Part shown: positions 23,097 to 29,137 of the stretch, piece by piece
Position numbering within the stretch: position 1 is the first letter of the stretch
Layout of the letters: every line of letters starts with the position of its first letter
IMG/VR virus record: IMGVR_UViG_3300046171_000061
Span: 1 to 32,752 of that record
Length of the DNA stretch: 32,752 nt
DNA from: a virus
Reading direction: 5' to 3' (one strand)
Made by a program: the position numbers and the translations under genes
The notes under the pieces: model-generated
The model's database searches: none
What the model was told of the DNA's origin: nothing
What the model saw: only the letters and a program-made list of their open reading frames with translations

Positions 23097-23389
23097 CATA
23101 CTTTTATTACGATAGAATCGAGGTGCGTTATAAGTTTGATAAAAACAGTAAGCACAAAGGACGATGGACAATGATTGGTGTTCGTCCTGATCGCGCTCAT
23201 GAAAACTTGACGCCTGCAAGGTCTGAACGCTGGCGCGGTGAATGGATGCGCGATGAAGCCTTTCAATACATTCTTAAGCGATCATATCCCGATGAACGCG
23301 CATACACTAGAAGAGCGCGCATTGTGGTTTGGTTTACTAAAGAAGGAAAATTTTTTGGTGTTCGCGGAAATAAGGTAGATCCAGAATGA
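23093..23389 (+). CDS. Hypothetical basic protein
   Basis: 98 residues, rich in R, K, Y and W (MTYFYYDRIEVRYKFDKN, then 'DERAYTRRARIVVWFTKEGK'). The sequence has no recognised motif. It reads as a beta-rich small domain, and the charge suggests nucleic acid contact. It overlaps both neighbours by four bases (ATGA), so it belongs to the replication/recombination operon. I do not recognise the family. Confidence 0.6.
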   Translation: MTYFYYDRIEVRYKFDKNSKHKGRWTMIGVRPDRAHENLTPARSERWRGEWMRDEAFQYILKRSYPDERAYTRRARIVVWFTKEGKFFGVRGNKVDPE

Positions 23390-23778
23390 GCCATCGATGG
23401 ACAGTCAAAACAAAGTTCCAGGCTGAAGAGCTGTGCAAGTTCATCATGGCGCACTGCGAGGATGGCAAGACCTACGAGATCCACGAGCCTACATTGACCG
23501 GCCAGCAGATCAAAGCGGTGCATGCCTACTGCGATCATGTAGCCAGGGATATGAACGCTGCGGGTATTGACATGCAGCATGTCTTAAGCGGTGCTAAACT
23601 ATCGATACCACCAACAGGTAAGATGCTATATCACATAATGTGGAAGCCAATCCAAACCGCCATGCTACAAAAGGCAGATTTACCTTCAGTCGGTAAGTAT
23701 GAAGTGGATCAAATATATCAGGTCATGGCGCGTCACCTGGTTGAAGCTCACGATGTCGATGTGAGGTTTGGCCGATAG
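23386..23778 (+). CDS. NinB-like recombination-associated protein
   Basis: 130 residues. Key pattern: 'TGQQIKAVHAYCDHVARDMN...GIDMQHVLSG', then 'KMLYHIMWKPIQTAMLQKADLPSV' and a last helix 'YEVDQIYQVMARHLVEAHDV'. This resembles the phage family with 'Q..ALH.Y.......LN..G.DM', 'K..LWRP.Q.A' and 'EV..VY....RHL', which sits in recombination regions and is compared with lambda NinB (a DNA-binding Orf-like protein). Neighbouring annealing, SSB-like and HNH genes support this. NinB itself is more divergent, so the exact role is uncertain. Confidence 0.5.
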   Translation: MSHRWTVKTKFQAEELCKFIMAHCEDGKTYEIHEPTLTGQQIKAVHAYCDHVARDMNAAGIDMQHVLSGAKLSIPPTGKMLYHIMWKPIQTAMLQKADLPSVGKYEVDQIYQVMARHLVEAHDVDVRFGR

Positions 23779-23792
23779 TTCTGGGGGGAGCT

Positions 23793-24959
23793 ATGGACCT
23801 TCTTGATTTCTGTACGACCGAACGACAGCAAGCAATTATAGAGCTGTACCAACAAGGCTTAGGCTATACAAAGATAGCAGAAAAGCTTGGCCTTAAAACT
23901 CGATGGGCTGCGCGCGATACAATTCGCACTGTTAAAGCCAAAGCTGCTATACAGGGCTACTCACCCCAACATGACATGACACACACAGTGCCCCCAGGCT
24001 TCACGGTGAAAGGTGTCTCGACCTATTATTCAGAGGACGGGAAACCTGTTGGACAATGGGTGAAGTCAACAGCTGACAAAGAAGCACAGTTCAAGGCCGC
24101 ACTCGAGGCTTTCAAAGCTGGATTCCTCGATGAACTAGATGGCCTTTACAGCCCCATACAAGCCCCACAAGCAGCGCTAAACGAAGACAGGCTATCACTC
24201 TACCTCATAGGGGATCATCACCTGAACGCCCTATGCTGGTCTCCAGAGACAGGTGGTGATGACTGGGACGTAAACATCGCTCAGGATGTGCTGATTAAAG
24301 CCGTGGATAAGCTGGTGTCTGCATCGAGCGAGTCAAGGGTAGGTGCCCTGGTTAATCTCGGTGATTTTTTGCATGCCAATTCATCGGATAATAAGACCGG
24401 CAAAGGAACGCCTGTCGATGTGGACGGTAGGCTCGGGCGCACTATCCGCGTGTTGGGTAATCTATTCCGCATACTCATTACCCGAATGCTCGAGACTCAT
24501 GAAGAGGTTTGGCTGATCAACGTGCGAGGGAATCACGATCCCGATGCGAGCCTTTGGTTGAATGAAATGATGCGCCTGTACTTCTCGGATGAGCCGCGCG
24601 TAGTTGTCTTTGATAACTTCAACAAGTGGATCGACTTCGAGTGGGGCAAGAACCTAGTAGTCATGCATCACGGTGACAGGATAAACGCGCAGCGATTGTA
24701 CGAAGCGGTGACCAGGGACTACGCTGAAGCTTGGGGTAGAACCAAGTACCGCTATCTATTCCACGGTCATATCCATCATAAGACTGTGACAGAGCTAGGC
24801 GGATTGCACCTGGAAAGCCTGGGGGTGCTCTGCCCACCTGACAGCTACCATTCAGGTGCGGGCTTTGGTTCAGCCAGGTCGATGTCCTGCGTTGTGCTTG
24901 ATAAGGACTACGGAGAGCATAGTCGATTCAAAGTCGGCATCGATGAGGTGAACGCATGA
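23793..24959 (+). CDS. Metallophosphoesterase with N-terminal helix-turn-helix
   Basis: 388 residues with Shine-Dalgarno GGGGGGAG before ATG. Residues 8-50 (ERQQAIIELYQQGLGYTKIA, then EKLGLKTRWAARDTIRTV) form an HTH like those of small terminases and resolvases. The catalytic part has all calcineurin-like motifs in order: GDHH (140-143), GD (190-191, LGDFLHA), GNHD (246-249), HHGD (292-295) and HGHIHH (324-329). It should bind two metals and hydrolyse phosphodiesters. Family members include Mre11/SbcD-type nucleases, so DNA end processing is possible, but the fold also covers phosphatases. No SbcC-like partner is visible. It overlaps the next gene by four bases. Confidence 0.85.
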   Translation: MDLLDFCTTERQQAIIELYQQGLGYTKIAEKLGLKTRWAARDTIRTVKAKAAIQGYSPQHDMTHTVPPGFTVKGVSTYYSEDGKPVGQWVKSTADKEAQFKAALEAFKAGFLDELDGLYSPIQAPQAALNEDRLSLYLIGDHHLNALCWSPETGGDDWDVNIAQDVLIKAVDKLVSASSESRVGALVNLGDFLHANSSDNKTGKGTPVDVDGRLGRTIRVLGNLFRILITRMLETHEEVWLINVRGNHDPDASLWLNEMMRLYFSDEPRVVVFDNFNKWIDFEWGKNLVVMHHGDRINAQRLYEAVTRDYAEAWGRTKYRYLFHGHIHHKTVTELGGLHLESLGVLCPPDSYHSGAGFGSARSMSCVVLDKDYGEHSRFKVGIDEVNA

Positions 24960-25201
24960 TCCCGATAATCAGTTGTCCGCTACCAGGCGGCGGTCAAGCG
25001 CTCATAAAGACACAGGATATTGGCGGCGCAACCAGTGGCAAGAATCCAAAACATTGTGATGTGTATGTGCTAGGTTGGGCGGCTAATGGAATCACGATCG
25101 ATTTAAGCTTGGATGACTTCGCGGAGGTATGGGTATCCGCTTTACTTGATGATGGTGGACACGGATATGACATCGTATTTACCCCAGATGCAATGCACTG
25201 A
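24956..25201 (+). CDS. Hypothetical protein
   Basis: 81 residues, slightly acidic (MIPIISCPLPGGGQALIKTQ, then 'GITIDLSLDDFAEVWVSALL'). It has alternating hydrophobic and polar residues and a C-terminal D-rich end. No motif is recognised. It is coupled by an ATGA overlap to the phosphoesterase and overlaps the next small gene by 35 bases in another frame. Confidence 0.55.
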   Translation: MIPIISCPLPGGGQALIKTQDIGGATSGKNPKHCDVYVLGWAANGITIDLSLDDFAEVWVSALLDDGGHGYDIVFTPDAMH

Positions 25202-25358
25202 ATGCTACAAAATCATGGTGCCGCAGTTTAAGAAAGAGTATCCCCACAAGCTGGATGGCTGGTCGTGCGATTGCGGCAACAGCGAGAAGGCTATTCTCCG
25301 AGAGCGTCAATACACGAGAGACCAAGATGGCAAAGATCAACAACGGGCCAGCGGATAA
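25167..25358 (+). CDS. Small zinc-ribbon-like protein
   Basis: 63 residues from ATG 25,167. It contains CTECYK (C..C spacing) followed 18 residues later by CDCGN, a Cys4-type pattern (C-x2-C ... C-x-C) that could bind one zinc ion. The C-terminus is basic and glutamine-rich. Small zinc-ribbon proteins in phage early regions often modulate transcription or bind nucleic acid. It overlaps the HNH gene by 32 bases in a different frame, so both ends need checking. Confidence 0.45.
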   Translation: MTSYLPQMQCTECYKIMVPQFKKEYPHKLDGWSCDCGNSEKAILRERQYTRDQDGKDQQRASG

Positions 25359-25713
25359 AGAATTTAGCAGGGCTGTAAGACTGCGCGATGGTGAGTGCTT
25401 GCACTGCCACAAGCAAGGGCGACTAGAGTGCTGTCATATTTTTGGGCGACGTAACAAGCGGTTGCGATGGGCTATGTCGAACGCAGTTTCCATGTGCCAC
25501 TACTGTCATCGGTATATGACCGAACAGCCAATAATTTTCCACGAGTGGCTGAGAGAGATGTATGGGGATGAGCGCATGGATAAGTTGCGCCTAACAAGTA
25601 ATGAGATTTACAAGACTACCGAAGCGGTAAGAAAGGAAATCGCGGCACATTACCGCGATGAAGTCAGAAAAAAAGAAGCTGATCCGGATCACGAGATTCA
25701 GAGCTGGAACTAA
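25327..25713 (+). CDS. HNH-type endonuclease (NinG/Rap-like)
   Basis: 128 residues from ATG 25,327; an upstream in-frame start adds an unlikely arginine-rich extension. The pattern 'RAVRLRDGECLHCHKQG' (CxxC), 'LECCHIFGRR' (HNH first histidine), 'AMSNAVSMCHYCHRYM' (second CxxC pair with N in between) is a zinc-stabilised HNH fold like phage NinG/Rap Holliday-junction enzymes and related recombination nucleases. Position beside NinB-like and annealing proteins agrees with a recombination role. Its last 50 bases overlap the minus-strand sigma-like gene tail to tail. Confidence 0.7.
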   Translation: MAKINNGPADKEFSRAVRLRDGECLHCHKQGRLECCHIFGRRNKRLRWAMSNAVSMCHYCHRYMTEQPIIFHEWLREMYGDERMDKLRLTSNEIYKTTEAVRKEIAAHYRDEVRKKEADPDHEIQSWN

Positions 25714-25861
25714 ACTCAGCCCAGGCTGCGTAATCATCATGCTCAAGCAATTTTCGCATGGCGTCTTGTTCAATCTGTTTTACACGTTGACGAGAAACTC
25801 CGAGCACCTCAGCGATCTCGGAGTATGTCATGTGGTACTCAGAATTGATTGCAGCTGTCAT
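25664..25861 (-). CDS. Stand-alone sigma-70 region 4-like protein
   Basis: 65 residues on the minus strand. 'MTYSEIAEVLGVSRQRVKQI' followed by EQDAMRKLLEHDD closely follows region 4.2 of RpoD-type sigma factors (T.EE....F.V.RER.RQIE.KALRKL), the helix-turn-helix that contacts the -35 element and the beta flap. Nothing like regions 2 or 3 is present, so it cannot be a complete sigma factor. It may bind DNA or host RNA polymerase to redirect transcription, as other small phage proteins do (T4 AsiA/MotA act through the same region of sigma). The last gene of the leftward cluster; its start overlaps the upstream stop (ATGA). Confidence 0.7.
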   Translation of the reverse strand: MTAAINSEYHMTYSEIAEVLGVSRQRVKQIEQDAMRKLLEHDDYAAWAEFSSSSESRDPDQLLFF

Positions 25862-26004
25862 TGGCTTCCCTCGTAGGGATCATGAGTGCCAGGATACTTC
25901 AGCAGCCAGCTGCCCTGCAGATTCTCGATGTACTTGGTGCTGACATCATGATTTTTACACCAGCGCAAAGCACTCTCCAAACTATCAAATACGATTGTTG
26001 TCAT
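25858..26004 (-). CDS. Small hypothetical protein of the leftward cluster
   Basis: 48 residues: MTTIVFDSLESALRWCKNHD, then 'STKYIENLQGSWLLKYPGTH'. The upstream AAGGTGG is a good ribosome site, and ATGA overlaps tie it to both neighbours, which is the best evidence that it is real. It looks like a small alpha/beta domain. No family is recognised. Confidence 0.65.
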   Translation of the reverse strand: MTTIVFDSLESALRWCKNHDVSTKYIENLQGSWLLKYPGTHDPYEGSQ

Positions 26005-26216
26005 GCTTTCCACCTTATGCAACTCGCTGTGCTACATGCCCTGGGTTGAATGGTGCTGAATGGAATCCACCAGTTCTGACCTTCTGATTTAACGAGCACT
26101 TCAAGCGACAGCACATTGCTCTCTTGCTCAATGCGGGAACCGAAGACAACGGACTCTTCAGCCACGTCACCTCCGATCATGAATTGAACTACCTTGCCTA
26201 TTGTTTTTGGTCTCAT
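26001..26216 (-). CDS. Small hypothetical protein of the leftward cluster
   Basis: 71 residues: MRPKTIGKVVQFMIGGDVAE and 'ESVVFGSRIEQESNVLSLEV', a beta-rich start with a mixed tail ending 'STASCIRWKA'. No motif is recognised. It is coupled by ATGA overlaps with genes on both sides, in the same leftward transcript as the sigma-like protein. The unusual C-terminal composition could be natural or a frame slip near its end. Confidence 0.55.
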   Translation of the reverse strand: MRPKTIGKVVQFMIGGDVAEESVVFGSRIEQESNVLSLEVLVKSEGQNWWIPFSTIQPRACSTASCIRWKA

Positions 26217-26407
26217 GAGTAGGCTTTCTCTTCTAAATCCATGAGGTCACTTAGCATGGCGTCACGGATTTGGTTTAGCTGGATGACAGATTGACCCTGG
26301 ATATCAGTCAGGGCGCAGTGTAGATCAGCCCGAGTAAGCTCTGCGAGAGTCTCATCAAGTCTGTCGAGGATGGTATTGTACTGCTCGATACGGTCGTCTA
26401 ATCCCAT
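26213..26407 (-). CDS. Small coiled-coil protein of the leftward cluster
   Basis: 64 residues, almost wholly helical with heptad-like spacing (DDRIEQYNTILDRLDETLAE, then 'IQLNQIRDAMLSDLMDLEEK'). It has one cysteine and is acidic. The start is preceded by ACCAAGGGAG (complement of 26,415-26,424), the same ribosome-site module used by other early genes here. Likely a dimer; function unknown. Confidence 0.65.
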   Translation of the reverse strand: MGLDDRIEQYNTILDRLDETLAELTRADLHCALTDIQGQSVIQLNQIRDAMLSDLMDLEEKAYS

Positions 26408-26427
26408 TGTGTTTCTCCCTTGGTAAA

Positions 26428-26443
26428 GGCCGCTTATGCGGCC
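26428..26443 (-). terminator. GC-rich hairpin over the stop codon of the first leftward gene
   Basis: GGCCGC (26,428-26,433) and GCGGCC (26,438-26,443) form a perfect six-base stem with a TTAT loop; the complement of the loop holds part of the stop codon TAA. On the minus strand it is followed only by TTTA, so it is at best a partial terminator. It could lower expression of the downstream leftward genes or stabilise the first message. Confidence 0.45.
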
Positions 26444-26646
26444 CGTTTGATTTGCTTCGCCATGATCTTGCCAAGGTAGTATTCTTGGCGATCAAACAGC
26501 TCGTTGATTTCATCGCTTACTTGGTGAAGCGTTGCGACGTGCTCTGCGTCGTTGAAGTCAGTGCAGTCAGCTAATAGTGCGCGGCGCTCAATAAGTTCAG
26601 CCAGTTGCTTGGCGACGTTGGTTACGATTTCGAGGTCTGTGTACAT
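26434..26646 (-). CDS. Small helical protein, first gene of the leftward cluster
   Basis: 70 residues, helical and acidic with a basic end (MYTDLEIVTNVAKQLAELIE, then 'VSDEINELFDRQEYYLGKIM' and AKQIKRAA). No motif is recognised. The ribosome site AAGGGAA is the ACCAAGGGA module (complement of 26,654-26,663). As the promoter-proximal gene it should be made earliest and most strongly, a usual place for host-interaction proteins; this is inference. Confidence 0.65.
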   Translation of the reverse strand: MYTDLEIVTNVAKQLAELIERRALLADCTDFNDAEHVATLHQVSDEINELFDRQEYYLGKIMAKQIKRAA

Positions 26647-26711
26647 GTCTTTATTCCCTTGGTTAGTGGCTGTGTCCCCAGCCGATGACTAATACTTACA
26701 TACCTAAATCT

Positions 26712-26775
26712 ATAGTTCAACACTTTCCGTGATGTTTATTTAAAATAGTTTATAAATCACTGATCGTGTTATACT
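26712..26775. promoter_or_regulatory. Divergent control region of leftward and rightward early genes
   Basis: Rightward: TGTTATACT (26,767-26,775) is an extended -10 (TG-N-TATACT) with no clear -35, reading toward 26,807. Leftward: the complement contains TTGAAC within AGTGTTGAACTAT (26,712-26,724), usable as a -35 for the cluster starting at 26,646, with only a weak -10. The core TGTTGAAC also occurs at the 20.9 kb control palindrome. The segment 26,731-26,760 is AT-rich. The two promoters are about 50 bases apart. Confidence 0.45.
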
Positions 26776-26806
26776 AGGACACGTCATAGCTACTGGGATT
26801 AACCCA

Positions 26807-26998
26807 ATGTGTGAGACGGTAAAACGCGCCATGTTTTGCGCGCGCAACAAAGAGCAGCACATCGAGAACCTGGAGGTCGTATGTACTCTGGTTGGTCGGT
26901 TGAAAGGATTGACTCAGAGTCAGTACCTGGATCTATGTGCGAAGGATAAGCTCGAGAATGCGCGCATACTACACATGGCAAAACATTATCCAGCATAG
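26807..26998 (+). CDS. Small cysteine-containing protein, first rightward early gene
   Basis: 63 residues: MCETVKRAMFCARNKEQHIE, then 'NLEVVCTLVGRLKGLTQSQY'. Four cysteines, helical, basic. No ribosome site precedes ATG 26,807. It may be read as a leaderless or near-leaderless message, since the -10 ends only 32 bases upstream, or it may start at ATG 26,831. No family is recognised. Confidence 0.45.
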   Translation: MCETVKRAMFCARNKEQHIENLEVVCTLVGRLKGLTQSQYLDLCAKDKLENARILHMAKHYPA

Positions 26999-27006
26999 AG
27001 GGAGAT

Positions 27007-27078
27007 ATGGCTGATTCTTTTTGGGACGTGATTCCATTCCTAATCGCGCTAGTCGTTTATGTCTCATACGTTTTATGA
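27007..27078 (+). CDS. 23-residue membrane microprotein
   Basis: ATG 27,007 with ribosome site GAGGGAGA; it reads MADSFWDVIPFLIALVVYVS then YVL. Residues 8-23 are one hydrophobic membrane segment. The stop overlaps the next start as ATGA, which argues for a translated gene. It may act on a host membrane protein; there is no known family. Confidence 0.55.
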   Translation: MADSFWDVIPFLIALVVYVSYVL

Positions 27079-27257
27079 AGCTAACGTATAAACAGGTCAA
27101 AGAAGCGCGCGATCTATACTACAACGGTGTAGTGCTTGATAACCTGGCTGCGCTTTTCGATGTCAGCCCGTATATAATGTCTAAGTACATTCGCGCAATC
27201 GATCGATACGGGAAATCCTTTTGGTCACCCTATCCAACTGAGGTAGAAGATGTCTGA
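27075..27257 (+). CDS. Small HTH protein
   Basis: 60 residues from ATG 27,075. 'LTYKQVKEARDLYYNGVVLD' then 'NLAALFDVSPYIMSKYIRAI' is a resolvase/terminase-small-type helix-turn-helix (V..AR.LY..G.....LA..F.VS......I). Acidic C-terminus. It may be a transcription regulator of the packaging region; it is coupled with the microprotein and overlaps the next gene by 8 bases. Confidence 0.6.
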   Translation: MKLTYKQVKEARDLYYNGVVLDNLAALFDVSPYIMSKYIRAIDRYGKSFWSPYPTEVEDV

Positions 27258-27420
27258 TCAAAGGCATAAACTCGACAAGGAAACCAGGGACCGACACTTC
27301 CCTGAATACAATGGCGGCAAAGGCAGCAAGCCGCGCAACTCAACTGCTCAATCCAGACAAGCGTATAAGGATGGATGGGATAGGATATTTGGTAATGGCA
27401 AAGACAAGAGCACAGCTTAA
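27250..27420 (+). CDS. Small polar hypothetical protein
   Basis: 56 residues: MSDQRHKLDKETRDRHFPEY, then NGGKGSKPRNSTAQSRQAYK. It is hydrophilic and lacks hydrophobic core residues, so probably disordered or a binding peptide. It begins inside the end of the HTH gene and ends inside the small-terminase gene (26-base overlap). No family is recognised. Confidence 0.55.
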   Translation: MSDQRHKLDKETRDRHFPEYNGGKGSKPRNSTAQSRQAYKDGWDRIFGNGKDKSTA

Positions 27421-27685
27421 TCGGGCAGCACGTCAAGCCGAGATGCGCAACAAGATTGAGGCATCAGGGTATGAATCGCATGTTGCTAATGTTGTTAAGA
27501 AATTGCTAGATCCTGAGCAGGAATATGACTCTATCGAGGTGCAGCGCATGAAGTCTGCTGCCGACCTATCGATCAAGATGATGGCTAAGTTCATGCCAGA
27601 CCTTAAATCCACTGAGATTACAGGTGCCGATGGCGGTGACCTGGTGATTGCTGTACAACGTAAGCGCTTCGATGGCGACGATTGA
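27395..27685 (+). CDS. Probable terminase small subunit
   Basis: 96 residues from ATG 27,395. 'KTRAQLNRAARQAEMRNKIE', 'YESHVANVVKKLLDPEQEYD' and 'MKSAADLSIKMMAKFMPDLK' suggest a mostly helical protein ending in a loose acidic/basic tail (TGADGGDLVIAVQRKRFDGDD). Location just before the large terminase, with a 14-base overlap, is the main reason for the call. The small subunit recognises phage DNA for packaging. Sequence similarity in this family is weak, so confidence is moderate. Confidence 0.55.
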   Translation: MAKTRAQLNRAARQAEMRNKIEASGYESHVANVVKKLLDPEQEYDSIEVQRMKSAADLSIKMMAKFMPDLKSTEITGADGGDLVIAVQRKRFDGDD

Positions 27686-28646
27686 ATATGTAATGAAGCC
27701 GCAAGGCAGGGTGCTCGAGGAGTTTGCTGACTGCCGATCACGTAACTCATTCATCATGGGGCCACTAGGCTCCGGCAAGACCGTCCAGGTTATCCTTAAA
27801 TTCCTAGAGTTGATGTGCGAGCAGGCACCAGTCACTCGTGAGACGCATCCAAACTACGGCGTCCGGCTATCACGCATCATCGCAGCCAGGAACACGTACT
27901 CAGAACTATTTTCGACCACCATCAAGGACTGGCTCGAGGTACATGGTGACTTGGGTGAGTTTAAGCAGGGTAACAAAGAGCCTCCTACGCACAAGATTCA
28001 GTTCAAGCTAGGGGATGGTACGACTGTTCGCAGCGAAGTCATCTTCATTGCTTTTGATCGACCTGATCACGTCAAGAAAGCACGAGGTATACAGACGACC
28101 TGGGTGTGGCTGAACGAAGCCAAAGAGCATTCCAAGAGCGTTGTCGATATGCTGGACCTGCGATGCGGTCGGTACCCATCGATGAAGGAAGGCATCAAGC
28201 CTACGCACTACGGAATGATTGGAGATTCCAATGCCCCGGACGAGGATCACTGGTACTACAAGCTGGCTGAAGAGGAACGTCCAGAAGGATGGAAGTTTCA
28301 CCGTCAACCAGGTGGTGTATATCGGGAAGGCGATGGATGGTATCTCAACGAGAAGGCAGAGAACCTGCATAACCTACCCGAGGATTACTATCGGCGCGGA
28401 CTACAGGGGAAAACAGATGATTGGATCAAGGTTAATCTCGCGAATGAGTACGGCTTTGTCTCGAGCGGTAAGCCAGTTCATCCACTTTACACTGATTCTA
28501 TACACTGCCTTGGCGATGATTTCGTTCCTAATTCTGACACCCCTGTTGTTCTTGGTTTCGATTTTGGTCGGACTCCCGCTTGCGCTTTTATACAGCGTGA
28601 TGCACTCGGGTCGATGGGTCTGTTTCGACGAATTCTGCATGACTGA
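27672..28646 (+). CDS. Terminase large subunit, N-terminal segment (frameshifted)
   Basis: Start ATG 27,672 gives MATIEYVMKPQGRVLEEF. The ATPase part is complete: Walker A GPLGSGKT at residues 30-37, Walker B TTWVWLNEAKE with E149 as catalytic glutamate, and a later motif 'GMIGDSNAPDEDHWYYKLAE'. Nuclease residue D297 appears in VVLGFDFGRTPACAF. After QRDALG the frame leaves the family sequence and stops at 28,646; the +1 frame from 28,611 continues correctly as RWVCFDEFC. Deleting one G of GGG (28,608-28,610) restores it. The enzyme packages DNA into the prohead. Confidence 0.85.
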   Translation: MATIEYVMKPQGRVLEEFADCRSRNSFIMGPLGSGKTVQVILKFLELMCEQAPVTRETHPNYGVRLSRIIAARNTYSELFSTTIKDWLEVHGDLGEFKQGNKEPPTHKIQFKLGDGTTVRSEVIFIAFDRPDHVKKARGIQTTWVWLNEAKEHSKSVVDMLDLRCGRYPSMKEGIKPTHYGMIGDSNAPDEDHWYYKLAEEERPEGWKFHRQPGGVYREGDGWYLNEKAENLHNLPEDYYRRGLQGKTDDWIKVNLANEYGFVSSGKPVHPLYTDSIHCLGDDFVPNSDTPVVLGFDFGRTPACAFIQRDALGSMGLFRRILHD

Positions 28647-28977
28647 TTCCGGGGCTGTGGACTTTGCGCCCAGTCTCAAACGCTACATCGAGGCTAACTA
28701 TCCGAAGTTCAAGTTTCGTGGTTGGGGCGATCCCTCGGGCGACAACAAGAACCAGGCTAACGCTGACACTCCATTCAAGATTATGCGCGCTGCTGGCATA
28801 CCTTGTACTCCTACGCTGACTAATGACCCAGCATTACGGAGAGCAGCTCTGGAACTACCCATGAAGGAGCTGTGCATGGATGGCAAACCTCGATTCCTAA
28901 TCAGCCCGAAGGCAAGGATGATCCGCAAAGGGCTTGCAAGGTGGGTTCTGTTACCGGCGCATACAGGTATCGGGTGA
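28600..28977 (+). CDS. Terminase large subunit, middle segment (frame 1, frameshifted)
   Basis: Open frame through the nuclease domain. From RWVCFDEFCMTDSGAVDF the reading continues that of the previous segment. 'FKFRGWGDPSGDNKNQ' holds a conserved nuclease aspartate block (GWGDP), followed by 'NADTPFKIMRAAGIPCTPTL' and 'KPRFLISPKARMIRKGL'. After RKGL it runs out of family sequence and stops at 28,977. Removing one G of GGG at 28,930-28,932 continues as QGGFCYRRIQVSG. There is no independent ribosome site, so this is a fragment of one gene. Confidence 0.8.
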   Translation: MHSGRWVCFDEFCMTDSGAVDFAPSLKRYIEANYPKFKFRGWGDPSGDNKNQANADTPFKIMRAAGIPCTPTLTNDPALRRAALELPMKELCMDGKPRFLISPKARMIRKGLARWVLLPAHTGIG

Positions 28978-29137
28978 CAAGTACACTGATGAACCCGACA
29001 AGAACGAATACTCGCACCCGGTCGAGGCGCTCGAGTACGCGCTGCAGGGCGAAGGTGAGGGACGCCAGGCAGTAAGAACGCAACATGTTCAGCGACAACC
29101 GAGGCGAGCGGAGATGGCATTCGATGTATGGCGATGA
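28934..29137 (+). CDS. Terminase large subunit, C-terminal segment (frame 2)
   Basis: Reads QGGFCYRRIQVSGDKYTDEP and 'NEYSHPVEALEYALQGEGEG', the typical end of podovirus large terminases (the ..SH..EALQYALLG.GE.. pattern). The D/H residues of the last nuclease motif (KNEYSHPVEAL) lie here, so an unrepaired gene would lack the final catalytic residue. The stop TGA is at 29,135-29,137, after the start of the next gene. Confidence 0.8.
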   Translation: MQGGFCYRRIQVSGDKYTDEPDKNEYSHPVEALEYALQGEGEGRQAVRTQHVQRQPRRAEMAFDVWR

